From Mesonia maritima (GTDB taxonomy: Bacteria; Bacteroidota; Bacteroidia; Flavobacteriales; Flavobacteriaceae), in assembly GCF_042433895.1 (NCBI RefSeq), contig NZ_JBHLUA010000012.1, forward strand, positions 992,001 to 1,056,000: a DNA stretch of 64,000 nucleotides, written 5' to 3'. Both the position numbers and the translations under genes were made by a program. How positions within the stretch are numbered: position 1 is the first letter of the stretch; each line of letters starts with the position of its first letter. This document shows positions 32,408-41,267 of this stretch, piece after piece. Below the pieces are notes generated by a model. It made no database searches. It had not been told where the DNA came from and worked only from the letters and a program-made list of their open reading frames with translations.

Positions 32408-33649
32408 ATGAGCAAAAATGAAATTTCAGAAAATTCACCAGAAGTTGTAACTATAGGATTAGGCTATATCGGGTTACCGACTTCTGCATTAATCGCACAA
32501 GGAAAAACAAAAGTTTTCGGTGTAGATTTAAATCAAACAGTAGTTGATACGATTAATAAAGGGAAAATCCACATCGTAGAACCTGAATTAGATAATGTAG
32601 TTGAAGAAGCCGTAAAGACAGGTTATTTTTCAGCGGGTTTAAAACCGCAAATAGCGAATACCTACGTTGTAGTAGTTCCCACGCCTTTTAAGGGAAATCA
32701 TGAACCCGATATTTCCTATGTTGAAGCAGCCACGCAAGAAATAATTCCGCTTTTAAAAGAAGATGATTTATATATAATTGAATCCACTTCACCGGTAGGA
32801 ACAACTGAGAAAATGCTAACCCTTATTGAAACTAGTCGTCCGGAACTGAAGGGTAAAATAAATGTAGCTTATTGTCCCGAACGCGTGTTACCAGGAAATG
32901 TGATGTACGAATTAGTTCATAACGATCGCGTAATTGGCGGTATAAATAAAAAAAGTACAGATAAAGCGGTAGCATTTTATAGAAAATTTGTAAAAGGACA
33001 GTTGCATAAAACAAATGCGAGAACTGCCGAAATGTGCAAACTTACAGAAAACGCATCTCGCGATGTACAAATTGCTTTTGCCAACGAACTCTCTTTAATT
33101 TGTGACAAAGCCGATATTAATGTATGGGAGTTAATAAATCTTGCAAATAAACACCCGCGTGTAAATATTTTGCAGCCCGGTTGTGGTGTTGGGGGTCATT
33201 GTATTGCGGTCGATCCTTATTTTATCACTTCAGAATTTCCGATGGAATCTAGATTAATAGGGAAAGCGAGAGAGATCAACAATTATAAATCTTTTTGGTG
33301 TGCTGAGCAAATCAGAAATGCTAAACATCAATTTCAGTTAAAGCACGGCAGAACACCTTCCATTGCATTAATGGGATTAACATTTAAGCCTAATATAGAT
33401 GATCTAAGAGAATCGCCTGCAAAATATATCGCTCAAAAAGTTTTACAAGATGCTAAAGAAGAAACCTATTATATGGTAGAACCGAATATTAAAGAGCATC
33501 AGGTTTTCAAGCTTACCGATTATAAAATTGCGGCTGAAAAGGCAGATATTGTTGCATTTTTAGTAGCACATAAAGAATTTAAATCGTTAACATTTAAATC
33601 TCATCAGCAAATTTTGGATTTTTGCGGAATAAAAAGTAATCTTAGCTAA
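32408..33649 (+). CDS. wecC: UDP-N-acetyl-D-mannosamine dehydrogenase
   Basis: 413 residues. N-terminal NAD domain with GLGYIGLPTSALIAQGK, middle domain with IESTSPVGTTEKM and CPERVLPGN, catalytic cysteine in LQPGCGVGGHCIAVDPYF, and C-terminal UDP-binding domain (LTFKPNIDDLRESPA). Two-step oxidation of UDP-ManNAc to UDP-ManNAc-uronate. Substrate is supported by the WecB epimerase two genes downstream. Confidence 0.93.
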   Translation: MSKNEISENSPEVVTIGLGYIGLPTSALIAQGKTKVFGVDLNQTVVDTINKGKIHIVEPELDNVVEEAVKTGYFSAGLKPQIANTYVVVVPTPFKGNHEPDISYVEAATQEIIPLLKEDDLYIIESTSPVGTTEKMLTLIETSRPELKGKINVAYCPERVLPGNVMYELVHNDRVIGGINKKSTDKAVAFYRKFVKGQLHKTNARTAEMCKLTENASRDVQIAFANELSLICDKADINVWELINLANKHPRVNILQPGCGVGGHCIAVDPYFITSEFPMESRLIGKAREINNYKSFWCAEQIRNAKHQFQLKHGRTPSIALMGLTFKPNIDDLRESPAKYIAQKVLQDAKEETYYMVEPNIKEHQVFKLTDYKIAAEKADIVAFLVAHKEFKSLTFKSHQQILDFCGIKSNLS

Positions 33650-33659
33650 AAGAAAAAAT

Positions 33660-34004
33660 ATGGAACACGATAAGCGTCCTTGGGGGCAATATTGGGTATT
33701 AGAAGATTCAAAAAGCTATAAAGTAAAGCGTGTAGAAGTTCATCCTAACCATCGTCTTTCTTATCAATACCATCATAAGCGTTCCGAAATTTGGACGATT
33801 GTTCAAGGTGTCGGTCAAGTCACTATCAACGGAGAAGTAAAAGAATACGGAGTAGGCGAAGTAGTTAAAATTCCGCAAGGAGCAAAACATAGAATTGCCA
33901 ATCCAAAAGAAGATGAAAATTGTGTTTTTATTGAAGTACAAGTAGGAACTTATTTTGGTGAAGATGATATAGTAAGAATTCAAGACGATTATAGTAGAGA
34001 ATAA
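33660..34004 (+). CDS. Stand-alone cupin, mannose-6-phosphate isomerase type II-like domain
   Basis: 114 residues, only the cupin that forms the C-terminal domain of ManC-type bifunctional enzymes. DKRPWGQYWVLEDSKSYKVK, then HPNHRLSYQYHHKRSEIW with the metal histidines, VKIPQGAKHRIANP and FIEVQVGTYFGEDDIVR are complete, so it may be an active isomerase. No guanylyltransferase domain is nearby. Lies between wecC and wecB in the same transcript; role in mannose or ManNAc supply is a guess. Confidence 0.8.
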   Translation: MEHDKRPWGQYWVLEDSKSYKVKRVEVHPNHRLSYQYHHKRSEIWTIVQGVGQVTINGEVKEYGVGEVVKIPQGAKHRIANPKEDENCVFIEVQVGTYFGEDDIVRIQDDYSRE

Positions 34005-34026
34005 TCTATTGAAAAATTTATAGCTT

Positions 34027-35142
34027 TTGAAAACTAAACATCTTATAATTTTTGGAACCAGACCCGAAGCTATTAAAATGGCTCCTTTGGTAAAATGCTT
34101 TCAAAAAGAAGAAACATTTGAAACGAAAGTTTGTGTAACCGCGCAACATAGAGAAATGCTAGATCAAGTCATGGATTTTTTTGAAATCACGCCTGATTTC
34201 GATTTAGACTTGATGAAGCCAAACCAAAATTTGTATACACTTACTGCTGAAATAATCGTCCAGCTAAAAACTGTTTTAGAAGAATTTCAGCCGGATTATG
34301 TATATGTTCATGGCGATACTACCACTACAATGGCTGCAAGTATTGCTGCTTTTTATAGTGGCGCAAAAGTTTGTCATGTAGAAGCAGGTTTACGCACTCA
34401 CAATAAACGATCTCCCTTTCCAGAAGAAATTAACAGACAATTAACCGGAAGAATTGCAGATATTCATTTTGCACCTACTGAAACTTCTAAAGAGAATTTA
34501 GTAAAGGAAAATATTCCACTAGAAAATATTTTAGTAACCGGAAATACCGTTATCGATGCTTTACTTTCCAGCGTGAAAAAAGTAAACGAAAATCCCACAC
34601 CAGTAGTTGAAAATCTAAAGGAAACTTTTCAAGAGAAAGAGGTAATTCTTATCACAGGACATCGTCGTGAAAATCATGGTAAAGGGTTTGAAAGAATCTG
34701 TAAAGCGTTAAAAGAAATTGCTAAACAAAATCCTGAAACACTTCTAGTCTATCCTGTACATTTAAATCCGAAAGTTCAGGAACCGGTTAACCGAATATTA
34801 CACGAAGTAAAAAATGTTATGTTGATTGAACCGTTGGCTTATCAAGATTTTATTTGGTTAATGAACAGGTCTAAATTAATCATTACTGACAGTGGTGGGG
34901 TTCAAGAAGAGGCGCCAAGTTTAGGAAAACCGGTTTTAGTTATGCGAGATACAACAGAACGTCCTGAGGCTGTTGAAGCAGGAACGGTTATTTTAGTAGG
35001 GACTAATTCAGAAAAAATAGTTAGCGAAGCTACAAAACTACTTCAAAATTCTAATGCTTTTGAAAAAATGAGCAAACGACATAATCCGTATGGAGATGGA
35101 AAAGCTTGTAATAGGATTTTAGAACACATGAAAAAGTTGTAA
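34027..35142 (+). CDS. wecB: UDP-N-acetylglucosamine 2-epimerase, non-hydrolysing
   Basis: 371 residues starting with a TTG codon (TTGAAAACTAAACATC), because the family begins with the IIFGTRPEAIKMAPL motif and no ATG is closer. HGDTTTTMAASIAAF, CHVEAGLRTHNKRSPFPEE, ITGHRRENHGKGF and SGGVQEEAPSLGKPVLVMR are all present. Interconverts UDP-GlcNAc and UDP-ManNAc, feeding wecC. Distinct from the FnlC epimerase at 2135. Confidence 0.94.
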   Translation: MKTKHLIIFGTRPEAIKMAPLVKCFQKEETFETKVCVTAQHREMLDQVMDFFEITPDFDLDLMKPNQNLYTLTAEIIVQLKTVLEEFQPDYVYVHGDTTTTMAASIAAFYSGAKVCHVEAGLRTHNKRSPFPEEINRQLTGRIADIHFAPTETSKENLVKENIPLENILVTGNTVIDALLSSVKKVNENPTPVVENLKETFQEKEVILITGHRRENHGKGFERICKALKEIAKQNPETLLVYPVHLNPKVQEPVNRILHEVKNVMLIEPLAYQDFIWLMNRSKLIITDSGGVQEEAPSLGKPVLVMRDTTERPEAVEAGTVILVGTNSEKIVSEATKLLQNSNAFEKMSKRHNPYGDGKACNRILEHMKKL

Positions 35143-35258
35143 TCAAATACATTGTTCTTTCTTCCTAAAAGTTATAGAAAAACTATTTCAATTTATTTTT
35201 ATTTTTTTTGAAAAGCTCACATTCACTATTTAGTGAATTGGTTTAATTCATAGGGAAT

Positions 35259-35291
35259 AAAAAAAGCGTCGATATTATCGACGCTTTTTTT
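35259..35291. terminator. Bidirectional terminator between wecB and the OmpA gene
   Basis: AAAGCGTCGAT / ATCGACGCTTT, 11-bp perfect stem, 3-base loop, A-run before and T-run after. A second small palindrome (ATTCACTATTTAGTGAAT, from 35221) lies upstream. Confidence 0.93.
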
Positions 35292-35312
35292 ATCAAAATA
35301 TTTATCTACTAA

Positions 35313-36596
35313 TTATTTTAATTTGAAAGTAACTCTTCTTACTAATTGACGAGCTCCTCCTGAAGATTTATCTACTGAAGTATCTTCACCACTTCCAGTG
35401 TGGCTTAATCGATCTGCGTTTACTCCCGCTGCAACTAAAATATCATAAACTTCTTTAGCACGACGCTCAGAAAGTGTCTTGTTGTAACCTGGATCCCCAA
35501 TTTCATCTGCATAACCAATTAGTTCTGCTTCAGCATTTTCATGCTCCATCATATACTTAATTAAGTAATTTACAGATTGTAAAGAATAAGGTTCTGGTTC
35601 AGTGCTGTTAAACTTGAAATAAACATTTACATAACCTTCATCGATTAATTTTCTAATAGTTCCTGAATCAGCTCCACTTACCGTATTATTACTTCCTGAT
35701 TTAGCGTAACGTTTATCTAATGAATCTTCAATTTCATCTGGAACTCCATTTCCGTTTTTATCTACTGCTACTCCTTTACTATTAACAGCAACACCATTCA
35801 TTGTATTTGGTTCGCGATCTAAATAATCTGGAACACCATCTTTATCGGTGTCTTTCATATCATTTTCGATATCAGCTAAACGTTGACGAAGAGAATCTAC
35901 ATCTTTAGCTAAACCATCTTCTTTTTCATTGTACCAGTCTGCGTGTTTTTCAGCGCTACCTAAGTAAACTGTAAGACCTACTGAAGCATTTACTAAAAAG
36001 CCATCAACTCCTCTTATATTATTTCTCATTGTTCCATCATAAGTATAAGATTGACGAATATTTCCAATTGCAGAAACATCACCGGTTAATACAAAATGGT
36101 CACTTAACTTAACTTGTGGTGTAATACCAGCAATTAAGTTTAACATCTGGTCATTTCCTTGTTCAAAAGGCTCTTCAGCTTTTAAAACCGAATATCCTAA
36201 ACCACCGTGAAATAAAACATTAATGGTGTTACTCCATTCTCTAAAGTTCATAATGTCTCCTGCATTAACAACTCCTTGAAGTGAGGTGCGAATAATACGA
36301 CTTTTAAATTCTAACGATTCATCATCACTTTCGATACTTTGGTATCCACCATCGATTTTTAAACCGAATCGATTGGTAAACATATAACGTACCCCAAGTC
36401 CACCTTGTCCAAAGCTAGGTGTGTTGGTGAAGTAACCAGGAGCAAAAGCTCTACTAGGTTTATGAACACCAGCTTCTAATTCAATAGACCAGCGATTAAA
36501 ATCCTGGTTTTCTTGGCTCGTATCATCTTGAGCTTGAGCATTTACTCCTAAAAGAGTGCAGGCTGCTAAAAGTGTAATCTTTTTCAAATTCTTCAT
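35313..36596 (-). CDS. OmpA-family outer membrane protein
   Basis: 427 residues. Signal peptide 1-22 (LLGVNAQA-QD), N-terminal beta-barrel (about 30-215), calcium-binding thrombospondin type 3 repeats (DTDKDGVPDYLD and DKNGNGVPDEIED, about 245-290), and the C-terminal OmpA peptidoglycan-binding domain (about 315-427) with TLSERRAKEVYDILVAAGV. Abundant structural protein linking outer membrane to cell wall. Monocistronic. Confidence 0.93.
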   Translation of the reverse strand: MKNLKKITLLAACTLLGVNAQAQDDTSQENQDFNRWSIELEAGVHKPSRAFAPGYFTNTPSFGQGGLGVRYMFTNRFGLKIDGGYQSIESDDESLEFKSRIIRTSLQGVVNAGDIMNFREWSNTINVLFHGGLGYSVLKAEEPFEQGNDQMLNLIAGITPQVKLSDHFVLTGDVSAIGNIRQSYTYDGTMRNNIRGVDGFLVNASVGLTVYLGSAEKHADWYNEKEDGLAKDVDSLRQRLADIENDMKDTDKDGVPDYLDREPNTMNGVAVNSKGVAVDKNGNGVPDEIEDSLDKRYAKSGSNNTVSGADSGTIRKLIDEGYVNVYFKFNSTEPEPYSLQSVNYLIKYMMEHENAEAELIGYADEIGDPGYNKTLSERRAKEVYDILVAAGVNADRLSHTGSGEDTSVDKSSGGARQLVRRVTFKLK

Positions 36597-36645
36597 GTCT
36601 AAAATTTTTTCTGATATAAATTGATTGACGTTGTAGTCTAGTGAG

Positions 36646-36653
36646 CAAATATA
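36646..36653 (-). promoter_or_regulatory. -7 promoter box of the OmpA gene
   Basis: Minus-strand TATATTTG, exact TAnnTTTG, about 50 bases before the start codon; the leader is long enough for control by small RNAs. Confidence 0.5.
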
Positions 36654-36848
36654 AAATTTTTTAAAAGGGGGTGGGCATTATACCCCTCGAATTATCATTT
36701 ATTTAAGATTTTTTAATATGAATTAACATGATTCTGTATTTCTTATGATTTATAACTTTCCAATTATGCATAATGAACATATAATATATGTTAGGTACTG
36801 AAGAATGAGTAAGTAAAATTCTATTATATTTATCACCAAAATTCACAT

Positions 36849-37715
36849 ATGAAAGGTATAATTTTGGCAGGTGGTTCTGGAACGCGCCTTTTTCCTATTA
36901 CTATAGCTGTAAGTAAACAATTACTCCCGGTATACGATAAACCGATGATTTATTATCCTTTATCGGTATTATTAATTGCAGATATTAAAGAAATTTTGAT
37001 CATCACCACGCCTTTAGATAAACCTCTTTTTCAGAAGCTGTTAGGTGATGGAAGTGCATTAGGCTGTAAATTCACGTATGCTGTTCAAGAAAAACCTCAA
37101 GGATTAGCCGAAGCTTTTATAATAGGAGAAGAATTTATTGGGGATGATCATGTAGCTTTAATTTTAGGAGACAATATTTTTTACGGTAACGGATTAGGAA
37201 ATTTACTTCGTGAAAAGAGAAATAAACCCGGAGCATCCATTTTTGCTTATCCCGTTAAAGATCCGCAGCGGTATGGTGTAGTTACTTTCGATGACAATCA
37301 TAAAGCCACAAAGATTGAAGAAAAACCTAGTGATTCAAAATCTAAATATGCTGTACCGGGAATTTATTTCTATGATAATCAAGTAATAGAAATGGCGAAA
37401 CAAATTCCTTTTTCAGCAAGAGGGGAAAAGGAAATTACCGCTATAAATCAACTTTATTTAGAAAAAAATCAGCTAGAAGTAGGCGTGATGCAACGTGGGA
37501 TGAGCTGGTTCGATACAGGAACCGTAGATTCTCTAGATGATGCTACCGAGTTCATAAGAGTTCTTCAAAATAGGCAAAGCACTATGATTGGTTGTATTGA
37601 GGAAGTAGCTTATCGAAGAGGTTTTATAAATAAAGACCAATTGAAAGCAGCCGCCGAGAAATATAAAAAATCGAAATACGGAAAATATTTAAGTGAAATA
37701 GCAGAAGAGATTTAA
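36849..37715 (+). CDS. rfbA: Glucose-1-phosphate thymidylyltransferase
   Basis: 288 residues, standard length. MKGIILAGGSGTRLFPITI with the nucleotide-binding GxGTR signature, QEKPQGLAEAFIIGEEF, ILGDNIFYG and the C-terminal CIEEVAYRRGFI. Makes dTDP-glucose, precursor of dTDP-rhamnose and related deoxysugars. The other rml genes are not in the window, so they must be elsewhere if rhamnose is made. Confidence 0.95.
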   Translation: MKGIILAGGSGTRLFPITIAVSKQLLPVYDKPMIYYPLSVLLIADIKEILIITTPLDKPLFQKLLGDGSALGCKFTYAVQEKPQGLAEAFIIGEEFIGDDHVALILGDNIFYGNGLGNLLREKRNKPGASIFAYPVKDPQRYGVVTFDDNHKATKIEEKPSDSKSKYAVPGIYFYDNQVIEMAKQIPFSARGEKEITAINQLYLEKNQLEVGVMQRGMSWFDTGTVDSLDDATEFIRVLQNRQSTMIGCIEEVAYRRGFINKDQLKAAAEKYKKSKYGKYLSEIAEEI

Positions 37716-37722
37716 ATTTCGA

Positions 37723-37754
37723 TTTGTAACTACTGCAATGCTATTATATCTTTG
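37723..37754 (+). promoter_or_regulatory. Promoter of the DUF2061-cysCDN operon
   Basis: TTTG (37723-37726), 20 bases, TATCTTTG (37747-37754): near-perfect match to TTTG-N19/20-TAnnTTTG of Bacteroidota. About 35 bases before the first start codon. Confidence 0.75.
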
Positions 37755-37789
37755 GAAGTTTAAATTTGAGATATAGATTTCATTAATAA

Positions 37790-38221
37790 ATGTCACAGCA
37801 AGTAAGTTCTAAAAGACACCTAGCAAAAACAGTTACATGGCGTTTAGTGGGAACTTTAGATACGATGCTTATTTCTACCATTTTAGTTGGGAATCCATTT
37901 ACAGGAATAAAAATCGGTTTTTTAGAAACTTTTTCTAAAATGGTACTTTATTATGCGCACGAACGTGTATGGGTAAGGGTAGATTTAACTAAAAATGATG
38001 AATTTCAGAAAAGTAAAACCCGTCACATAACCAAAGCAATCACCTGGCGTTTTATAGGAACCTTAGATACGTTTTTACTAAGTTGGTTTCTAACAGGAAA
38101 TCTTATCGCAGGATTAAAAATTGGAGGCGTAGAATTAATTACAAAACCAGTTTTATATTACCTGCACGAAAGAATTTGGTACAAAAGCAATTATGGAATA
38201 AAAAGAAGATGCAATGAGTGA
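37790..38221 (+). CDS. Tandem DUF2061 membrane protein
   Basis: 143 residues made of two DUF2061 units: AKTVTWRLVGTLDTMLISTI ... LYYAHERVWVRV and TKAITWRFIGTLDTFLLSWF ... LYYLHERIWYK, each with membrane helices. In proteobacterial genomes single DUF2061 genes go with sulfate-assimilation genes; here the gene overlaps cysC by 8 bases, which supports a role tied to sulfate activation, for example in transport. Function unproven. Confidence 0.85.
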   Translation: MSQQVSSKRHLAKTVTWRLVGTLDTMLISTILVGNPFTGIKIGFLETFSKMVLYYAHERVWVRVDLTKNDEFQKSKTRHITKAITWRFIGTLDTFLLSWFLTGNLIAGLKIGGVELITKPVLYYLHERIWYKSNYGIKRRCNE

Positions 38222-38810
38222 AAATACAATAAAACAAATCTACAGCCTCTCCAGAGAAAATCGAGAAAATAAGTATGGTCATTCTTCTTATTTAGTTTGG
38301 TTTACTGGACTTTCAGGGTCAGGAAAATCAACCCTCGCCAACGCTTTAGAAAAAAAATTATTCCAACAAGAAAAGCATACCTATGTATTAGATGGAGACA
38401 ATATTCGCCAGGGAATTAACAGAGATTTAGATTTTTCAGAAAAAGGACGTTCAGAAAATTTAAGAAGAATTGCTGAAATTTCTAAGCTCTTTATAGATGC
38501 AGGAATTATTACCTTAGCCGCATTTATTTCACCTTTAGAAAAAGATCGCGAACGGATTAAAGAAATTGTAGGAAATAAAAATATAGTCGAAGTTTACGTT
38601 GAAACAAGTCTGCAAACCTGTGAAAAACGTGACGTAAAAGGTTTATATAAAAAAGCTAGAAAAGGAGAAATTCATAATTTTACCGGAATCGATTCGCCTT
38701 ATCAAACGCCCAAAAATCCTGATTTTGTAATAAATACGGAAGAAAACACCATAGAAGAAGCAACTCAAAAACTGCTTACATACCTGAATAAAAAATTTAG
38801 TACTAGCTAA
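38214..38810 (+). CDS. cysC: Adenylylsulfate kinase
   Basis: 198 residues. P-loop WFTGLSGSGKSTLANAL near 27-43, LDGDNIRQGINRDLDFSEKG, and FISPLEKDRERIK with the APS-binding region (FTGIDSPYQTPKNPD). Phosphorylates APS to PAPS, the sulfate donor. Its stop is 25 bases before cysD. Confidence 0.95.
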   Translation: MSENTIKQIYSLSRENRENKYGHSSYLVWFTGLSGSGKSTLANALEKKLFQQEKHTYVLDGDNIRQGINRDLDFSEKGRSENLRRIAEISKLFIDAGIITLAAFISPLEKDRERIKEIVGNKNIVEVYVETSLQTCEKRDVKGLYKKARKGEIHNFTGIDSPYQTPKNPDFVINTEENTIEEATQKLLTYLNKKFSTS

Positions 38811-38835
38811 TATTTCTAGTTGAAATAAAATAAAT

Positions 38836-39741
38836 ATGAGTAAATATTATTTAAACTATTTAGAAGAATTAGAAGCGGAAGCAATTTACATTGTACGTGA
38901 GGTTTACGCGCAATTTCAGAATCCCGTAATTTTATTTTCCGGCGGAAAAGATTCAATTTTAGTCACTCATTTGGCTAAAAAAGCATTCTATCCCGCAAAT
39001 ATTCCATTTCCGCTAATGCATATCGATACGGGGCATAATTTTCCTGAAACCATTCAATTTAGAGATAAACTTATTGAAGAATTAAAGGCGCGTCTTTTGG
39101 TAGGCTCGGTTCAAGAATCAATCGACAAAGGAAGAGTAGCCGAAGAAAAAGGAAAAAATGCGACTAGAAACGCTTTACAAATCACGACGCTTTTAGATAT
39201 TATTGAAAATGAAAAAATAGATTGCGCGATTGGGGGCGGAAGAAGAGATGAAGAAAAAGCCAGAGCCAAAGAACGTTTCTTTTCTCATCGCGATGATTTT
39301 GGACAGTGGGATCCTAAAAATCAACGTCCCGAATTATGGAATTTACTAAACGGGAAACATTTTGAAGGCGAGCATTTTCGTGCATTTCCTATCAGTAATT
39401 GGACAGAAATGGATGTTTGGAACTACATCAGCAAAGAGAATATCAAAATCCCGTCACTTTATTTAGCACACGAGCGGGAAGTGGTTTGGAGAAATAATTC
39501 TTGGATACCCAATTCAGAATTTTTAAAGCTTGAAGAAAATGAAAAAGTTGAAACTAAAAAAATACGTTTTAGAACTTTAGGCGATATCACTATAACTGGC
39601 GGAATTGAAAGCGAAGCCGATACCATAGAAAAAATTGTAACCGAAGTTGCCAGTATGCGAAAAACCGAACGCGGAAACCGTTCTGATGATAAGCGATCGG
39701 AAACCGCTATGGAAGATCGAAAACGCGAAGGTTATTTCTAA
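38836..39741 (+). CDS. cysD: Sulfate adenylyltransferase subunit 2
   Basis: 301 residues. PP-loop of adenosine nucleotide alpha-hydrolases (LFSGGKDSILVTHL), MHIDTGHNFPETI and C-terminal KTERGNRSDDKRSETAMEDRKREGYF-like tail typical of CysD, shown here in short pieces: KKTERG, SETAMEDRKREGYF. Catalytic subunit of ATP sulfurylase, forms APS with CysN. Confidence 0.96.
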   Translation: MSKYYLNYLEELEAEAIYIVREVYAQFQNPVILFSGGKDSILVTHLAKKAFYPANIPFPLMHIDTGHNFPETIQFRDKLIEELKARLLVGSVQESIDKGRVAEEKGKNATRNALQITTLLDIIENEKIDCAIGGGRRDEEKARAKERFFSHRDDFGQWDPKNQRPELWNLLNGKHFEGEHFRAFPISNWTEMDVWNYISKENIKIPSLYLAHEREVVWRNNSWIPNSEFLKLEENEKVETKKIRFRTLGDITITGGIESEADTIEKIVTEVASMRKTERGNRSDDKRSETAMEDRKREGYF

Positions 39742-39778
39742 AAACGAATAAAATATTTCTCCATTATTTACAGTTAAT

Positions 39779-41035
39779 ATGAAAATAGATAAAAACCAAT
39801 TATTACGATTTACAACTGCAGGAAGTGTAGATGACGGAAAAAGTACTTTAATAGGAAGGTTGTTATACGATTCAAAATCTATTTTTGAAGATCAGTTAGA
39901 ATCCGTAGAAAATACTTCTCGAAAAAAAGGACAAGAAGGTGTCGACTTAGCACTTTTTACCGATGGTTTAAAAGATGAACGTGAACAAGGAATTACCATC
40001 GATGTTGCCTATCGCTATTTCACTACGCCTAAAAGAAAATTTATCATCGCCGACACTCCGGGTCATATTCAATATACAAGAAATATGGTTACTGGCGCTT
40101 CTACAGCTAACGCTGCGGTAATTTTAATCGATGCGCGTCACGGTGTGACCGAACAAACCAAACGACATTCATTTATAGCTTCCTTATTGCAGATTCCGCA
40201 CATCATTGTTTGTATCAATAAAATGGATTTAGTAGACTTCCAAGAAGAAGTTTATGAAGATATCATCACACAATTCGAAGAGTTTTCTTCAAAATTATTA
40301 TTAACCGATATTCGTTTTATTCCCATAAGCGCATTATTGGGTGATAATGTAGTTAATCGTTCCGCAAATATGGAATGGTATAAAGGTTCACCTTTATTAT
40401 ATGAATTAGAAAATATTCATATCAGTAGTGATATAAATAAGGTAGACGCTCGTTTTGCAGTACAAACCGTTTTACGACCTCAAAATGAAGAATTTAAAGA
40501 TTACCGTGGATATGTAGGAAGAATCGCCAGCGGAATTTACCGCATTGGCGATGAAATTGCAGCGCTTCCATCAGGATTTACTTCAAAAATAAAAAGCATT
40601 CACCTTGCTGATAAAGAAATAAATGAAGCTTTTGCGCCAATGTCGGTAGCAATGACGCTAGAAGATGATATCGATATAAGCCGTGGCGATATGTTAGTGA
40701 AAACCAACAATCAACCCGAAACAATTCAAGAATTCGATGTAATGTTATGCTGGTTAAATAACGAAGCTGCAAAACCGAGAGCGAAATATACCTTAATGCA
40801 TACCACAAACGAGCAACGCGCTATAATTAAAGAAGTAACCTATAAAATAGACATCAATACCTATAATAGAATTACCGAAGATACAAATTTGACAATGAAT
40901 GATATCGCGCGCATAAAAATAAGAACTTCCAAACCTATAATGCTCGACGCGTACAGAGAAAACCGAAATACGGGGAGTTTAATTTTAATTGATGAGCAAA
41001 CCAAAGAAACCGTAGCTGCCGGAATGATTGTTTAG
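39779..41035 (+). CDS. cysN: Sulfate adenylyltransferase subunit 1 (GTPase)
   Basis: 418 residues. EF-Tu-like GTPase: G1 GSVDDGKSTLIGRLLYDS, EREQGITIDVAYRYF, G3 DTPGHIQY, G4 NKMDL; then beta-barrel domains 2 and 3. No fused APS kinase, because cysC is separate. Couples GTP hydrolysis to APS formation. No PAPS reductase or sulfite reductase follows, which points to sulfation, not assimilation. Confidence 0.96.
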   Translation: MKIDKNQLLRFTTAGSVDDGKSTLIGRLLYDSKSIFEDQLESVENTSRKKGQEGVDLALFTDGLKDEREQGITIDVAYRYFTTPKRKFIIADTPGHIQYTRNMVTGASTANAAVILIDARHGVTEQTKRHSFIASLLQIPHIIVCINKMDLVDFQEEVYEDIITQFEEFSSKLLLTDIRFIPISALLGDNVVNRSANMEWYKGSPLLYELENIHISSDINKVDARFAVQTVLRPQNEEFKDYRGYVGRIASGIYRIGDEIAALPSGFTSKIKSIHLADKEINEAFAPMSVAMTLEDDIDISRGDMLVKTNNQPETIQEFDVMLCWLNNEAAKPRAKYTLMHTTNEQRAIIKEVTYKIDINTYNRITEDTNLTMNDIARIKIRTSKPIMLDAYRENRNTGSLILIDEQTKETVAAGMIV

Positions 41036-41228
41036 CCTTTATAAAAATACGTTAAAATAAAGAAAGCTTTTGTGAGGTTTTTGCAGTTATACTGAGCTAT
41101 TTTGAAGTTGATCTAATTAAGATTTGGTTTTAGTGAAGTAATTCTTACTAGAGCGATTCATTTAACAAAAAAATAAAATTCTTCTAACATTCAGATTTAT
41201 TAAACTTTCGGCATTAATGCACTTTTAG

Positions 41229-41236
41229 TAAATTTG
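41229..41236 (+). promoter_or_regulatory. -7 promoter box of the M1 peptidase gene
   Basis: TAAATTTG, exact TAnnTTTG, 31 bases before the start codon. Confidence 0.45.
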
Positions 41237-41267
41237 ACTGGAAAATACGTCAATTTAAAAATTTACA

